From Polaribacter pectinis (GTDB lineage Bacteria > Bacteroidota > Bacteroidia > Flavobacteriales > Flavobacteriaceae), in contig NZ_CP060695.1 of NCBI RefSeq assembly GCF_014352875.1, positions 465,501 through 529,500 of the forward strand: DNA of 64,000 nt. The letters are read 5' to 3'. The notes under the pieces were generated by a model, which was not told the origin of the DNA, searched no databases, and saw only the letters and a program-made list of their open reading frames with translations. How positions within the stretch are numbered: the first letter of the stretch is position 1; every line of letters begins with the position of its first letter. Made by a program: the position numbers and the translations under genes. This document shows positions 1 through 10,271 of this stretch, piece by piece.

Positions 1-1934
1 TTGAATACTTTATCTCTACTCACGGTGCACGTAAAGGATTGGCAGATACCGCTTTAAAAACGGCAGATGCTGGTTACTTAACTCGTAGATTGGTAGATGT
101 TTCTCAAGATGTTATTATTAACGAAGAAGATTGTGGTACATTAAGAGGTTTAGAAGTAGCTCCTTTAAAGAAAAATGATGAGATTGTAGAATCTTTAGCA
201 GATAGAATTGAAGGTAGAGTTTCTTTAAATAATGTTTATGATCTTTTAACTGATGAGTTATTATTAGAGGCAAATCAACCAATAACATATCAATTAGCAG
301 AAAAAGTACAAGCTTCTGGAATTGATTCTGTTGAAGTAAGATCTGCATTAACATGTGAGTCTGACAAAGGTATTTGTGCAAAATGTTATGGGCAGAGTTT
401 ATCTACTCTTAACAAAGTACAAATTGGTGAGGCAGTTGGTGTAATTGCAGCACAGTCTATTGGTGAGCCAGGTACACAGTTAACACTTCGTACATTCCAC
501 GTTGGTGGGGTTGCAGGAAACATATCTGAAGATAACAAGTTAACTGCTAAATTTGATGGAAAAGTTTCTATTGAAGATTTACGAACTGTAACAGGTAAAG
601 ACAATGATGGTAATGATGTAGAAATTGTAATTTCAAGAACTGCAGAAATTAAAATTATTGACAAGAAAACAGGAATTATTCAAAGTACAAACATTATTCC
701 TTATGGTTCTTACATTTTCGATAAAGAAAGAACTTCAATTAAAAAAGGTGATGTAATTTGTCAGTGGGATCCATTTAACGGAGTTATTGTTTCTGAATTT
801 GCAGGAAAAGTGAAGTTTGACAATTTAGAGCAAGGTATGAACTACTCTGTGGAAATTGATGAACAAACAGGTTTCCAAGAGAAAGTAATGACTGACTCTA
901 AAAACAAGAAAATAATTGCTTCTTTAATTATTGAAGATAATGATGGTAATGCTTTACGTTCTTACAGTTTACCAGTAGGTGCACACCTAATGGTAAGTGA
1001 TGGAGATAAAGTAGAATCTGGCCATACATTAGTAAAAATACCAAGAAAATCTGGTAAAGCAGGAGATATTACTGGAGGTTTACCTCGTGTAACAGAATTG
1101 TTCGAAGCACGTAACCCTTCTAACCCATCTGTTGTTTCAGAAATTGATGGTGTTGTATCTTTTGGTAAGATTAAGCGTGGTAATAGAGAAATTATTGTAG
1201 AATCTAAAACGGGTGATATTAGAAAGTATTTAGTGAAACTTTCTAACCAGATTTTAGTTCAAGAGAATGACTTTATTAAAGCTGGTATGCCATTATCAGA
1301 TGGAGCAACAACTCCTTCAGATATTTTAAGAATTAAAGGACCGTCTGCAGTACAAGAATACTTGGTAAATGAAATACAAGAAGTATATCGTTTGCAAGGT
1401 GTAAAAATTAACGACAAGCATTTCGAAGTTGTTGTACGTCAAATGATGCGTAAAGTTAAAATTATAGATTCTGGAGACACTTTATTTTTAGAGAATCAAT
1501 TAATTCATAAAATTGACTTTATCAAAGACAATGACGCTATCTACGGAATGAAAGTTGTTGAAGATGCAGGAGATTCAGAAAACTTAAAGCCAGGTCAGAT
1601 TATTTCTGCACGTCAATTAAGAGATGAAAATTCTTTATTAAGAAGAAATGATAAAAACCTAGTAACCGCTAGAGAAGCAAAACCTGCAACTGCAGAACAA
1701 GTTTTACAAGGTATTACTAGAGCATCACTTCAAACAAAATCGTTTATTTCTGCAGCTTCTTTCCAAGAAACTACAAAAGTATTAAACGAAGCAGCTGTAA
1801 GTGGTAAAATAGATACTTTAGAAGGATTGAAAGAGAATGTAATTGTAGGTAAGAAAATACCAGCAGGAACAGGAATGAGATCTTATGACAACGTAATTGT
1901 TGGCTCTAAAGATGAAATGGAAAAAAGTTTCTAA
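1..1934 (+). CDS. rpoC: DNA-directed RNA polymerase subunit beta' (3' part)
   Basis: This is the C-terminal ~640 residues of the RNA polymerase beta' subunit. The reading frame is open from base 3 ([20 protein letters not shown]), so the start lies outside the window. A zinc-site segment reads [13 protein letters not shown]. It is followed by the trigger-loop region [20 protein letters not shown], both hallmarks of beta'. The rest is the long beta-rich insertion found in Bacteroidetes and the C-terminal clamp region ending in a TAA stop. A strong hairpin terminator follows. rpoB would be expected just upstream. Identification is certain; only the 5' part is missing. Confidence 0.98.
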   Translation, partial: EYFISTHGARKGLADTALKTADAGYLTRRLVDVSQDVIINEEDCGTLRGLEVAPLKKNDEIVESLADRIEGRVSLNNVYDLLTDELLLEANQPITYQLAEKVQASGIDSVEVRSALTCESDKGICAKCYGQSLSTLNKVQIGEAVGVIAAQSIGEPGTQLTLRTFHVGGVAGNISEDNKLTAKFDGKVSIEDLRTVTGKDNDGNDVEIVISRTAEIKIIDKKTGIIQSTNIIPYGSYIFDKERTSIKKGDVICQWDPFNGVIVSEFAGKVKFDNLEQGMNYSVEIDEQTGFQEKVMTDSKNKKIIASLIIEDNDGNALRSYSLPVGAHLMVSDGDKVESGHTLVKIPRKSGKAGDITGGLPRVTELFEARNPSNPSVVSEIDGVVSFGKIKRGNREIIVESKTGDIRKYLVKLSNQILVQENDFIKAGMPLSDGATTPSDILRIKGPSAVQEYLVNEIQEVYRLQGVKINDKHFEVVVRQMMRKVKIIDSGDTLFLENQLIHKIDFIKDNDAIYGMKVVEDAGDSENLKPGQIISARQLRDENSLLRRNDKNLVTAREAKPATAEQVLQGITRASLQTKSFISAASFQETTKVLNEAAVSGKIDTLEGLKENVIVGKKIPAGTGMRSYDNVIVGSKDEMEKSF

Positions 1935-1959
1935 AGAAACCTTAATTCATTAAAATTTT

Positions 1960-2012
1960 AAAGTTGAATTGTTTATTGTAAATTATTACATTATTCAATT
2001 CAACTTTTTTAT
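1960..2012 (+). terminator. Rho-independent terminator after rpoC
   Basis: Eleven-base inverted arms (AAGTTGAATTG at 1961-1971 and CAATTCAACTT at 1996-2006) are separated by 24 bases and followed by a T-run. It lies 26 bases after the rpoC stop and probably ends the rpoBC transcript. Confidence 0.8.
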
Positions 2013-2064
2013 TTTTTGTATCTTATGAACATTTGAACAAATATCCAATTTAACGTTACAAATA

Positions 2065-2376
2065 ATGGAACAAAATAAAAACAAAGAAGGACAATTAAAT
2101 ATAGAATTAGATCAAGAAATTGCAGAAGGAACATATTCTAATTTGGCAATAATTAATCATTCTGTATCAGAATTTATTGTAGATTTTATAAATATTATGC
2201 CTGGTGTACCAAAAGCTAAAGTAAAATCTAGAATTATTTTAACACCACAACACGCAAAAAGATTAACAAAAGCATTAGCAGATAATGTTAGAAAGTTTGA
2301 AGAAGCGCATGGTGAAATTAAAGATTATGAGCAGCCTCCAATTCCAATGAATTTTGGACCAACAGGACAAGCTTAA
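2065..2376 (+). CDS. DUF3467 domain protein
   Basis: This 103-residue soluble protein matches the DUF3467 family: NLAIINHSVSEFIVDFINIM near residue 27, a conserved IILTPQHAKRLTKALADN stretch around residues 57-75, and a short proline-rich tail. No biochemical role is known for the family. The gene directly follows rpoC, an arrangement I associate with Flavobacteriia, but the rpoC terminator lies between them, so it is probably transcribed separately. It has no signal peptide or membrane segment. Family assignment is confident; function is unknown. Confidence 0.85.
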   Translation: MEQNKNKEGQLNIELDQEIAEGTYSNLAIINHSVSEFIVDFINIMPGVPKAKVKSRIILTPQHAKRLTKALADNVRKFEEAHGEIKDYEQPPIPMNFGPTGQA

Positions 2377-2381
2377 AATTT

Positions 2382-2412
2382 AAAAGTGAAACAATCTATG
2401 TTTCACTTTTTT
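2382..2412. terminator. Bidirectional terminator between DUF3467 gene and esterase
   Basis: Eleven-base arms AAAAGTGAAAC (2382-2392) and GTTTCACTTTT (2400-2410) enclose a 7-base loop, with T-rich or A-rich tails on both sides. The stop codon of the converging esterase gene lies in and next to the loop, so this can serve both converging genes. Confidence 0.8.
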
Positions 2413-3292
2413 TTATAAAACTAATTTGTCTTTTATTATTTTTTAGAACATCATAATATAAGAAATCAATAATTTCTTCAGTACACTCTTGCATAGGTCT
2501 ACCAGACCAACTATGATCTCCATCTTTAATTGTATACAAATAAAAAGGTTTTTTTAAACTATTTAATTTTTCTGAAATTGCTTTAGAGCCATAAAGCATT
2601 AAATAACCTTTATCTTTTTTATTACAATAATGGTGGGGAGCAATATTATAAGGTACTAATTTATCTTTTGTACCGTGAAATAATTGAGTGGGAATTGCAT
2701 TTTTAAGGGTAATGTTTTCAGTAGAAACAATAGCACCTGCCATGCTTATGACTCCAGCAAATTTAAAATTTCTTGCTAATATTTTATTATTGTAAACATA
2801 TACCAAATTAAGTATAGCTTCTGCACCAGCACTTGTTCCTACTAATATTATTTTTTTAGAATCAATATTGAATTTTTTCTTATTATCTAAAATAAATTTT
2901 ACTGCGTAACTTATATCTTCTGAAGCAAAATTGAAAGCATTAATTTTATCTTTAAAATTTGTAGCGCACCCAAAGCCTAATTTTTGCATAGTTAATCTAT
3001 AGGAAATAGATGCTACTGCATAGCCACGTTCGGCTAAATTAGTTGCAAAGTTTATAGTGTTTTTATCATTTCGTTTTCCTCCAGAAAAACCACCACCATG
3101 AACATAAATTACTAAAGGAACTTCTCCTTTAAGTTTTCTTGGTTTATAAAAATCTAATTTTAATTTGTATTCTTTTGTTTTTTTATAGGTATATGTTTTT
3201 TTTGTTGTTTTTGTAACTTTATCTAAATAAGTAGTTTGTGCTGGACAAATTTTAAAAACAAAAATTAATAAAAATGAGAAGTAGGTTTTCAT
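2396..3292 (-). CDS. Secreted alpha/beta-hydrolase (carboxylesterase-like)
   Basis: This is a 298-residue alpha/beta-hydrolase of the BD-FAE/carboxylesterase type, probably hydrolysing esters in the periplasm. The first ~19 residues form a Sec signal peptide ending in CPAQ. The oxyanion-hole motif HGGGFSGG is at residues 65-72 and the nucleophile elbow G-T-S-A-G has Ser154. The other triad members are probably Asp210 (HGTKD) and His260 (DGDHSW). All catalytic parts are present and the length is normal. It lies 22 bases downstream of the start of the next upstream gene on the same strand (a membrane acyltransferase), suggesting co-transcription. The substrate cannot be predicted. Confidence 0.85.
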   Translation of the reverse strand: MKTYFSFLLIFVFKICPAQTTYLDKVTKTTKKTYTYKKTKEYKLKLDFYKPRKLKGEVPLVIYVHGGGFSGGKRNDKNTINFATNLAERGYAVASISYRLTMQKLGFGCATNFKDKINAFNFASEDISYAVKFILDNKKKFNIDSKKIILVGTSAGAEAILNLVYVYNNKILARNFKFAGVISMAGAIVSTENITLKNAIPTQLFHGTKDKLVPYNIAPHHYCNKKDKGYLMLYGSKAISEKLNSLKKPFYLYTIKDGDHSWSGRPMQECTEEIIDFLYYDVLKNNKRQISFIKKSET

Positions 3293-3314
3293 AGCAAATA
3301 AGTCGTAATAACTA

Positions 3315-4406
3315 TTAGTTTCCTTTCAATTTATCGAAAAACTTTCTCAAATTATCATATATAAAAGCATTTGTTCTTACGTAATAAAAAGAAATAAAAC
3401 AGACCGTAGTTAAAAATAAAATTGCGCCAATAATAGCTTGTATGGGAGAAAGGTTTTTTCCAATGATATGTTTCAAGCCAATTCCAGTAAAACTACCATA
3501 GATAATAATAAAATGAATTACATAAATTGATAATGTCTTTTGCCCAATTTTTAAAATAAGAGGAAACTTAAGATACTCTTCTAAAGCGTAAAAGAAAGCA
3601 AAGTATAAGAATACATTTCCAAGCCTTGTAAAGAGGTAATTATAGCTAGCAGAGTCTAAAAATAATTGAATATCTGTTAGTTTATAAAGTAAACATAAAA
3701 GATAGGAAGAATAAAATATAAGTATAATTCCAAAAAAGATAAATAGAAATATTATAATTTTTTTAAAATGATCTTTCATTAAATTTTTATCAAATATAGT
3801 TGCTAAAAATGCACCAAAAGCAACATACCCGAGCCATGGAATTATGGTAAATACGGATCCATTTACTTTAGAAATATAGTTGTTAAGTAGAATAGGTAAA
3901 TTTTCTAAATTAAGAGTTCTGTATAAAGGTTCTGTAAGAAATATAATAAACCCTAGAGTTAAAGTAATCAAAGAAAATAATAATGTTTTTTTTGCAGATA
4001 AATAGTAAAGTAAAATTATTAAAATTAAACTCAATCCTATACATTGCAAAACATCCACTATTAAAAAATAGGAATTAAAACTGCCTTGTAGCCATCTTAA
4101 AAATGGAATTCTTAAAAGATAACCTATAAAAATTAGAAATAAACCTCTAACAATCCCTTTTTTCATTCGAAGTTTTTCTTCTCCTCTTTCTTTTGCCTTT
4201 AACAATAAATAAGTAAATATTAAACCTGAAATTGTAAAAAATGTAGGTGCAGTTATACCTCTGAAATAAGACCAAACAGAAAAAGAAATTGAATTTACAT
4301 CTCTAAAACTTGTAGCCAAGAGAGTATCAATAAAATGCCCTTGAAGCATCATTAATATTGCAAATGCACGAATTATGTCAATAAAAAAGAGTCTTTTAGG
4401 TTTCAA
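3315..4406 (-). CDS. HGSNAT-like integral membrane acyltransferase (DUF1624 type)
   Basis: This 363-residue polytopic membrane protein begins MKPKRLFFIDIIRAFAILMM followed by LQGHF, the signature of the heparan-alpha-glucosaminide N-acetyltransferase catalytic domain (DUF1624/HGSNAT_cat) and of neighbouring acyltransferase families. About ten hydrophobic segments are spread over the whole length. The conserved His in LQGH is the residue usually proposed to relay the acyl group. The family moves acetyl or acyl groups across the inner membrane onto sugars or other acceptors. The esterase gene follows 22 bases downstream, and the two may act on the same ester-modified substrate (inference). Assignment to HGSNAT rather than acyltransferase_3 is moderately sure. 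Confidence 0.75.
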   Translation of the reverse strand: MKPKRLFFIDIIRAFAILMMLQGHFIDTLLATSFRDVNSISFSVWSYFRGITAPTFFTISGLIFTYLLLKAKERGEEKLRMKKGIVRGLFLIFIGYLLRIPFLRWLQGSFNSYFLIVDVLQCIGLSLILIILLYYLSAKKTLLFSLITLTLGFIIFLTEPLYRTLNLENLPILLNNYISKVNGSVFTIIPWLGYVAFGAFLATIFDKNLMKDHFKKIIIFLFIFFGIILIFYSSYLLCLLYKLTDIQLFLDSASYNYLFTRLGNVFLYFAFFYALEEYLKFPLILKIGQKTLSIYVIHFIIIYGSFTGIGLKHIIGKNLSPIQAIIGAILFLTTVCFISFYYVRTNAFIYDNLRKFFDKLKGN

Positions 4407-4476
4407 GTCTTTTTGTTTGCAATAAATGTAATCATATATTTATTGATAATCAAAAAGGCCATCAACACAAATAAAA

Positions 4477-5541
4477 TTAAATCTTTCTTGATTTATTTAA
4501 TAAATAGAAATCTGCTAAAACCAAAGCTGTCATTGCTTCTACAATAGGTACAGCTCTTGGTACAACACAAGGATCGTGTCTACCTTTACCCGTTATTTCT
4601 GTAACTTCATAATCAGAATTTATGGTTTGTTGAGAGCTCATTATTGTAGCAACAGGTTTAAATGCTACTCTAAAGTAAATATCCATTCCGTTACTAATTC
4701 CTCCTTGAATTCCGCCTGAAAGGTTAGACTGTGTAGAACCATCAGCATTAAAAACGTCATTGTGTTCAGAACCTTTCATTTTTGCACCACAAAACCCGCT
4801 TCCAAATTCGAAACCTTTTACAGCGTTAATAGAAAGCATTGCTTTCCCCAATTCTGCATGTAGTTTGTTAAAAATAGGTTCACCTAAACCAACAGGAACA
4901 TTTTGTGCAACACAAGTAATTGTACCTCCAATTGTATCTCCAGCTTTTCTAATTTCTTGAATTTTAGAAATCATTTTTTCTGCAGAAGACTCATCTGGAC
5001 AACGTACAATATTATTTTCTGTTTTAGAAAAATCTAGATCTTGATAAGGTTTATCAATAAAAATATCTCCAACAGAAGATGTAAAAGCATTTATATTTAT
5101 GCTTGCTATCAGTTGTTTTGCCAATGCACCAGCAACTACCCAATTGGCAGTTTCTCTTGCAGAACTTCTACCACCACCTTTGTAATCTCTAACACCATAT
5201 TTTTGGTCATAGGTATAATCTGCATGAGAAGGTCTATAAACATTAGTATTATGATTGTAATCTTTAGATTTCTGATTGGTATTTCTAATAATAAAACCAA
5301 TAGAGGTTCCAGTTGTCTTTCCTTCGAAAATTCCTGATAAAAATTCAACAGTATCTGGCTCTTTACGTTGTGTAACGATTTTAGATTGCCCAGGTTTACG
5401 TCTATTTAATTCTTCTTGAATTGCATCAAAATCAACAACTAAACCAGCAGGGAAACCATCTATAACACCACCAATAGCACTTCCATGAGATTCTCCATAG
5501 GTTGTTACTCTTAATAGGTTTCCAAAAGAATTAAATGACAT
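4477..5541 (-). CDS. aroC: Chorismate synthase
   Basis: This 354-residue enzyme converts 5-enolpyruvylshikimate-3-phosphate to chorismate, the last step of the shikimate pathway, using reduced FMN. The family signatures are clear: the N-terminal [19 protein letters not shown], the [20 protein letters not shown] segment, the [10 protein letters not shown] stretch and the C-terminal [18 protein letters not shown] segment. Length is typical of bacterial AroC and the start [20 protein letters not shown] matches the family start. A possible -7 promoter element (CAAATATA read on the plus strand, 5566-5573) lies ~25 bases upstream. The gene appears monocistronic. Confidence 0.97.
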   Translation of the reverse strand: MSFNSFGNLLRVTTYGESHGSAIGGVIDGFPAGLVVDFDAIQEELNRRKPGQSKIVTQRKEPDTVEFLSGIFEGKTTGTSIGFIIRNTNQKSKDYNHNTNVYRPSHADYTYDQKYGVRDYKGGGRSSARETANWVVAGALAKQLIASININAFTSSVGDIFIDKPYQDLDFSKTENNIVRCPDESSAEKMISKIQEIRKAGDTIGGTITCVAQNVPVGLGEPIFNKLHAELGKAMLSINAVKGFEFGSGFCGAKMKGSEHNDVFNADGSTQSNLSGGIQGGISNGMDIYFRVAFKPVATIMSSQQTINSDYEVTEITGKGRHDPCVVPRAVPIVEAMTALVLADFYLLNKSRKI

Positions 5542-5741
5542 CGTTTATAATATTTAAGTAAGTTACAAATATACTAAAGTAGGTATTAGATTTTATATTT
5601 TTCTATAAATTATAATGATTTTCATTAGTTTCTATATTGTTATAATACTTGATAATGAATACAATAGAAGTTTAAATTAATTATATTCAAAAAACTTAAA
5701 AAATAAAGCATTTTTTATTTTACAGAATTAAAAAAGCTTTA

Positions 5742-5749
5742 TATATTTG
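5742..5749 (+). promoter_or_regulatory. -7 promoter element of the Ser tRNA
   Basis: TATATTTG fits the Bacteroidetes -7 consensus TAnnTTTG and lies 34 bases before the tRNA. A clear TTG -33 box is not seen (the region reads TTTTTTATTT), so this is a half-supported promoter. Confidence 0.45.
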
Positions 5750-5783
5750 CATCCGCATTCAGGGAATACCTGATGAGACACTT

Positions 5784-5868
5784 GGAGAATTGGCAGAGTG
5801 GTCGAATGCGGCAGTCTTGAAAACTGTTGACTGTAACAGGTCCGGGGGTTCGAATCCCTCATTCTCCG
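5784..5868 (+). tRNA. tRNA-Ser(TGA)
   Basis: This is an 85-base class II tRNA. The acceptor arm GGAGAAT pairs with ATTCTCC and is followed by discriminator G. The anticodon loop CTTGAAA gives anticodon TGA. A long variable arm (ctgtaacagg) and the T-arm GGGGGTTCGAATCCC are present. The long variable arm and TGA anticodon identify serine. Confidence 0.96.
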
Positions 5869-6178
5869 CAGAAAACCTCATAATCTTTTGATTATGAGGT
5901 TTTTAATTTTGTAATTATTTCTGATTTAATAGGTTTAACTAGATACATACAATTCTTTTCTATAAAATTTAGGCTTAAAACCATAATTATCTTTTAATTT
6001 AATAATATGTTTATAGCTAGAAGTTATTATTTAAGGTGTTTTTTAACCTTAAAGTTTAACAGAAAAATCAACACAATCTTAAACCTAGTTTCATTAATTA
6101 ATTTATATTTTTGCTAAAGTTATCTTTAACTGTCAAAATCGCAATAGATTGCGAGTTTTTAAATATAAATTATTAAAT
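5869..6178. other. Noncoding gap between the Ser tRNA and dsbD
   Basis: No convincing gene is seen in these 310 bases. The left end holds the tRNA terminator. The right end holds a TATTTTTG -7-like box (6106-6113) that may serve dsbD, without a clear -33 TTG. The middle is plain AT-rich DNA with stop codons in all frames. Confidence 0.6.
5872..5906 (+). terminator. Terminator after the Ser tRNA
   Basis: Fourteen-base arms AAAACCTCATAATC (5872-5885) and GATTATGAGGTTTT (5890-5903) enclose a TTTT loop and run into a T-tract. It starts 4 bases after the tRNA. Confidence 0.85.
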
Positions 6179-8113
6179 ATGAAAAAAATCATTACTATTC
6201 TTATTCTAATGATAAGTTTAGGAACTGTTGCGCAAATAGAAGATCCAATAAAATGGGAAACTTCTGTTGAAAAAACATCTGAAACTGAATTCACATTAAT
6301 TGCAACTGCAACTATTGAAAAAAGTTGGCATTTATATTCTCAAAATGTTCCAGAAAATGGACCAATTCCAACAACTTTTTATTTTGATGAAGCTAAAAAT
6401 TCATTTAAAAAAATAGGTGAAACAATAGAAGAAGATGGTCATACAGTAGATGATAAGGTTTTTGGAATGAAGATTAAGTTTTTTGAAAACACTGCAGTGT
6501 TTAAACAAAAAATTAAACTTACAGCTAATAAGAAAATCGTTAATGGAAGTGTAGAGTTTATGGTTTGTGATGACACACAATGTATGGCTCCAACAGAAGT
6601 AGATTTAGAGTTTAAGTTGTCTTCAAATGCCAAAATTGCTTCCACAGATGATCTTAATTCAGAAAATAATTCATCTTCAAGTAAAGGATTGTTATCAATT
6701 TTCTTAATTGCTTTTATATCAGGTTTTGCAGCATTATTAACTCCTTGTGTGTTTCCAATGATTCCAATGACTGTCAGCTTTTTTACAAAACAGAGTAAGA
6801 CAAAAGCAGCAGGAATTAAAAATGCAATAATTTATGGTTTATCAATCATTGTAATATATGTTCTACTAGGAGTTTTAGTAAGTCTATTATTTGGGGCAGA
6901 TGCTTTAAACGCGCTGTCTACAAATGTTTGGTTTAACATTGCTTTTTTTATATTATTATTAATTTTTGCGGCTTCATTTTTAGGAGCTTTTGAAATTATG
7001 TTGCCAAATTCTTGGGCAAATAAAGTAGATTCTCAAGCAGATAAAGGAGGATTAATTGGAATCTTTTTTATGGCATTAGCTTTAGCAATTGTATCTTTTT
7101 CTTGTACAGGGCCAATTGTTGGAACCTTATTAGTTGAAGCTGCTGCTGGTGGAAATCAAATTGGACCAATTGTAGGTATGTTAGGTTTTTCTACGGCTAT
7201 AGCATTACCATTTGCATTATTTGCAGCATTTCCTGGTTGGTTAAATTCTTTACCAAAATCTGGAGGTTGGTTAAATACAGTAAAAGTAGTTTTAGGGTTT
7301 TTAGAATTGGCTTTGGCTTTTAAATTCTTATCAAATGCAGATTTAGTTTTACAATTACATTGGTTAGAAAGAGAAGTATTTATTGCAATTTGGATTGCCA
7401 TATTCGGAGCATTATCATTGTACCTTTTCGGAAAAATACAATTGCCACATGATTCTCCACTTAAGCACATTTCTGTAGGTAGATTAAGTTTAGGTTTATT
7501 ATCATTAACTTTTACATTGTATATGTTACCCGGTTTATGGGGTGCACCCTTAAATTTAATTAGTGCTTTTCCACCACCACAACATTATAGCGAATCTCCT
7601 TACGGAGTTGGTTATATGAGATTAGGAAATGGAGGCGTTTCTAATGTAGATATTCCAGAAGGAGCTCACTTAATGGCACCACACAATATTTTAGCTTTTA
7701 ATGATTACGATAAAGGTTTGGCGTACGCAAAAAAAATAGGAAAACCTGTAATGTTAGATTTTACAGGACACGCATGTGTTAACTGTAGAAAAATGGAACA
7801 ACAAGTCTGGGTAAAACCAAAAGTTTTAAAAGTCCTAAAAAATGATGTTGTTTTAATTTCATTGTATGTAGATGATAAAAGGCCTTTAGCAGAAAATGAA
7901 GTTGTTGATTCAAAATTAAAACCAGGGAAAAAGTTAAAATATATAGGACAGAAATGGAGTGAGCTACAAACCATAAAATATAAAGCAAATACACAACCAT
8001 TTTATGTTTTAATGGACCATAATGAAGAAAATTTAAATGAACCAGTAGCATATACTCCAGATGTTGATGAATATCTTAACTGGTTAGAAGAAGGAATATC
8101 TAAATTCAAATAA
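6179..8113 (+). CDS. dsbD: Protein-disulfide reductase DsbD-like
   Basis: This ~644-residue inner-membrane electron conduit carries reducing power from cytoplasmic thioredoxin to periplasmic thiol proteins. An ATG giving MKKIITILILMISLGTVAQ is chosen because it starts a clean signal peptide; an upstream TTG in frame adds ten unlikely residues. The order is: signal peptide, DsbD N-terminal domain (~20-160), eight-helix CcdA-like core with its two redox Cys in TPCVFPMIP and SFSCTGP, then a C-terminal thioredoxin-like domain with active site HACVNCRKME. All three domains are present, so it is a full-length DsbD rather than a short CcdA. The substrate partners could include the TlpA-like protein at ~16 kb (inference). 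Confidence 0.9.
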   Translation: MKKIITILILMISLGTVAQIEDPIKWETSVEKTSETEFTLIATATIEKSWHLYSQNVPENGPIPTTFYFDEAKNSFKKIGETIEEDGHTVDDKVFGMKIKFFENTAVFKQKIKLTANKKIVNGSVEFMVCDDTQCMAPTEVDLEFKLSSNAKIASTDDLNSENNSSSSKGLLSIFLIAFISGFAALLTPCVFPMIPMTVSFFTKQSKTKAAGIKNAIIYGLSIIVIYVLLGVLVSLLFGADALNALSTNVWFNIAFFILLLIFAASFLGAFEIMLPNSWANKVDSQADKGGLIGIFFMALALAIVSFSCTGPIVGTLLVEAAAGGNQIGPIVGMLGFSTAIALPFALFAAFPGWLNSLPKSGGWLNTVKVVLGFLELALAFKFLSNADLVLQLHWLEREVFIAIWIAIFGALSLYLFGKIQLPHDSPLKHISVGRLSLGLLSLTFTLYMLPGLWGAPLNLISAFPPPQHYSESPYGVGYMRLGNGGVSNVDIPEGAHLMAPHNILAFNDYDKGLAYAKKIGKPVMLDFTGHACVNCRKMEQQVWVKPKVLKVLKNDVVLISLYVDDKRPLAENEVVDSKLKPGKKLKYIGQKWSELQTIKYKANTQPFYVLMDHNEENLNEPVAYTPDVDEYLNWLEEGISKFK

Positions 8114-8130
8114 CTTAAGCTTCCGTAATT

Positions 8131-9630
8131 ATGATTTCTACAAATGAAAATAAGAAAGTAATCTCTGATTTAGAAACCTATTTTAGTCAGTTTAGAAAGC
8201 ACATAGTTGGTATAGACCAAACATTTCAATCTCCAAATGGAGAGAAAAAACTTGTTTATACAGATTGGACAGCAAGTGGAAGATTATATCGCCCAATTGA
8301 AGAAAAATTATTAAATGATTTTGGTCCTTTTATAGCTAATACACATACAGAAACTTCAACTTCTGGTGCAGCAATGACATTAGCTTATCATGAAGCAAGA
8401 AACATCATTAAAAGGCATGTAAATGCTAATGAAAATGATGTTCTAATAACTTCAGGAACAGGAATGACAGGAGTTGTAAATAAATTTCAAAGGATTTTAG
8501 GTTTAAAAGTTTCAGAAAATTTAAAAGAACACACCAATATTCCAGATGAAATAAAACCCATTGTATTTGTTTCTCATATGGAACACCATTCTAATCAAAC
8601 TTCTTGGTTAGAAACAATAGCTGATGTAGAAGTTGTGCCTTGTGATAATGATGGTTTACTTTGTTTAAAAAGCTTCGAAAAGTGTATTAAAAAACATGAA
8701 CATAGAAAAATTAAAATAGCTTCAATTACTTCTTGTTCTAATGTTACAGGAATAAAAACAGCATATCACGCAGTTGCAAAATTAATTCATAAATATAATG
8801 GTTTGTGTTTTGTAGATTTTGCTTGTTGCGCGCCATATGTAGAGATAAATATGCATCCAGAGGATGAAGAAGCATATTTAGATGCTATTTTCTTTTCTCC
8901 ACATAAATTTTTAGGAGGACCAGGAACTTCCGGCGTTTTGGTTTTTAATAAAAAATTATATAAAAATGTAGTTCCAGACAATCCAGGAGGAGGAACAGTA
9001 AGTTACACAAATCCTTGGGGGCAACATGATTATTTCGATGATGTAGAAACCAGAGAAGATGGTGGTACACCAGGTTTTTTACAAGCCATAAAAATTGCAC
9101 TTTCTATTCAGTTGAAAGATAAAATGGGCGTTGCAAACATTAAAAAAAGAGAAGATGAGATAAACGAAATAATGTTTAAAACATTAGAAAGTTTACCAAA
9201 TGTGAAAATTTTAGCACCAAAAATAAAAGATAGATTAAGTATTTTTTCTTTCTATTTTGAAAAAGTTCACTTTAATTTAATTGTTAAGTTGTTAAATGAT
9301 AGATTCGGAATTCAAACAAGAGGAGGTTGTTCTTGTGCAGGAACGTATGGACATTTTTTACTGAATGTAGACCAGGAAACATCTAATAGAATTAAAGACG
9401 AAATTTTACACGGCTGTAATACTGACAAACCAGGTTGGATTCGTTTATCAATTCATCCAACAATAACTTCAGAAGAATTAGAGTTTATCTGCCATTCACT
9501 AAAAGAATTATCTGAGAATATTGAAGAATGGTCTAAAGATTATAAGTACGATCCAATTAAAAACGATTATGTTCATAAAACAGTTGAACCAATTGAAAAA
9601 GAATTGGTTAAAAGCTGGTTTGCTGTTTAA
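8131..9630 (+). CDS. Class V aminotransferase (cysteine desulfurase-like), PLP-dependent
   Basis: This is a 499-residue fold-type I PLP enzyme of the class V family. The PLP-binding lysine is Lys259 in SPHKFLGGPGTSG. TSGTGMTGVVNKF near residue 110 and FVDFACCAPY around 230 supply phosphate and ring contacts. A cysteine-rich segment (QTRGGCSCAGTYGH) near residue 395 resembles the mobile Cys loop of desulfurases, but I cannot show that it acts as one. The protein is ~100 residues longer than IscS/SufS and lacks a partner scaffold gene, so a dedicated amino-acid lyase or desulfurase is as likely as Fe-S assembly. It lies 17 bases after dsbD and 5 bases before alkB, so the three probably share a transcript. 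Confidence 0.82.
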   Translation: MISTNENKKVISDLETYFSQFRKHIVGIDQTFQSPNGEKKLVYTDWTASGRLYRPIEEKLLNDFGPFIANTHTETSTSGAAMTLAYHEARNIIKRHVNANENDVLITSGTGMTGVVNKFQRILGLKVSENLKEHTNIPDEIKPIVFVSHMEHHSNQTSWLETIADVEVVPCDNDGLLCLKSFEKCIKKHEHRKIKIASITSCSNVTGIKTAYHAVAKLIHKYNGLCFVDFACCAPYVEINMHPEDEEAYLDAIFFSPHKFLGGPGTSGVLVFNKKLYKNVVPDNPGGGTVSYTNPWGQHDYFDDVETREDGGTPGFLQAIKIALSIQLKDKMGVANIKKREDEINEIMFKTLESLPNVKILAPKIKDRLSIFSFYFEKVHFNLIVKLLNDRFGIQTRGGCSCAGTYGHFLLNVDQETSNRIKDEILHGCNTDKPGWIRLSIHPTITSEELEFICHSLKELSENIEEWSKDYKYDPIKNDYVHKTVEPIEKELVKSWFAV

Positions 9631-9635
9631 TAACT

Positions 9636-10238
9636 ATGGATTTATTCTCTTCAGAAAAAATAAAAAACATTTTACCTTTCGATGGTGTTACCAATTATCA
9701 TGGTATTGTTTTAGATAAAAATCAATGTGATTTTTTCTACCAAAAACTCTTCGAAACTATTGAGTGGAAAAATGACGAAGCCATTATTTTTGGTAAGAAA
9801 ATAATCACAAAAAGAAAAGTAGCTTGGTATGGTATTTCTGAATTTTCTTACAAATATTCAGGAGTTACAAAAACGGCAAATATTTTCACAAAAGAGTTGT
9901 TGGAACTCAAAGAAGTTGTAGAAAAAGAAAGTGGAGAAACGTATAATTCTTGTTTGTTAAATTTATATCATTCAGGAGAAGAAGGAATGGCTTATCATTC
10001 AGATGGAGAAAAAATGTTGAAGAAAAACGGAGCAATAGCTTCACTTTCTTTAGGAGCAGAACGTAAATTTTCTTTCAAACATAAAGAAAACAAACAACGA
10101 ATAGATATTATTTTAGAAAGAGGAAGTTTGTTGGTAATGAGAGAATTTACACAAACCAATTGGTTGCACAGATTACCACCAACAAAAATGGTTTTTACAC
10201 CACGAATTAATTTGACGTTTAGAACCATAGAATTGTAA
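9636..10238 (+). CDS. alkB: Alpha-ketoglutarate-dependent alkylation-repair dioxygenase AlkB-like
   Basis: This 200-residue Fe(II)/2-oxoglutarate dioxygenase is expected to remove methyl groups (1-meA, 3-meC) from DNA or RNA by oxidation. The iron ligands are His121-x-Asp123 (AYHSDGE) and His178 (NWLHRLP). The 2-oxoglutarate salt-bridge arginines are Arg190 and Arg196 (PRINLTFR). NLYHSGEEGM and SLSLGAERKF are typical of the ALKBH2/3-like branch. The length fits the small bacterial form. It starts 5 bases after the aminotransferase stop. Assignment is secure at family level. Confidence 0.93.
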   Translation: MDLFSSEKIKNILPFDGVTNYHGIVLDKNQCDFFYQKLFETIEWKNDEAIIFGKKIITKRKVAWYGISEFSYKYSGVTKTANIFTKELLELKEVVEKESGETYNSCLLNLYHSGEEGMAYHSDGEKMLKKNGAIASLSLGAERKFSFKHKENKQRIDIILERGSLLVMREFTQTNWLHRLPPTKMVFTPRINLTFRTIEL

Positions 10239-10271
10239 TCTAATCTTTACTTTTGCATAAAATTTTACAAT

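Noticed and set aside
5041..5337. Coding frame on the plus strand inside aroC
   Set aside because: It is a shadow of the well-conserved chorismate synthase gene and has no family likeness. The same holds for the other opposite-strand frames inside rpoC, dsbD, tgt, gyrA and the YdeP-like gene.
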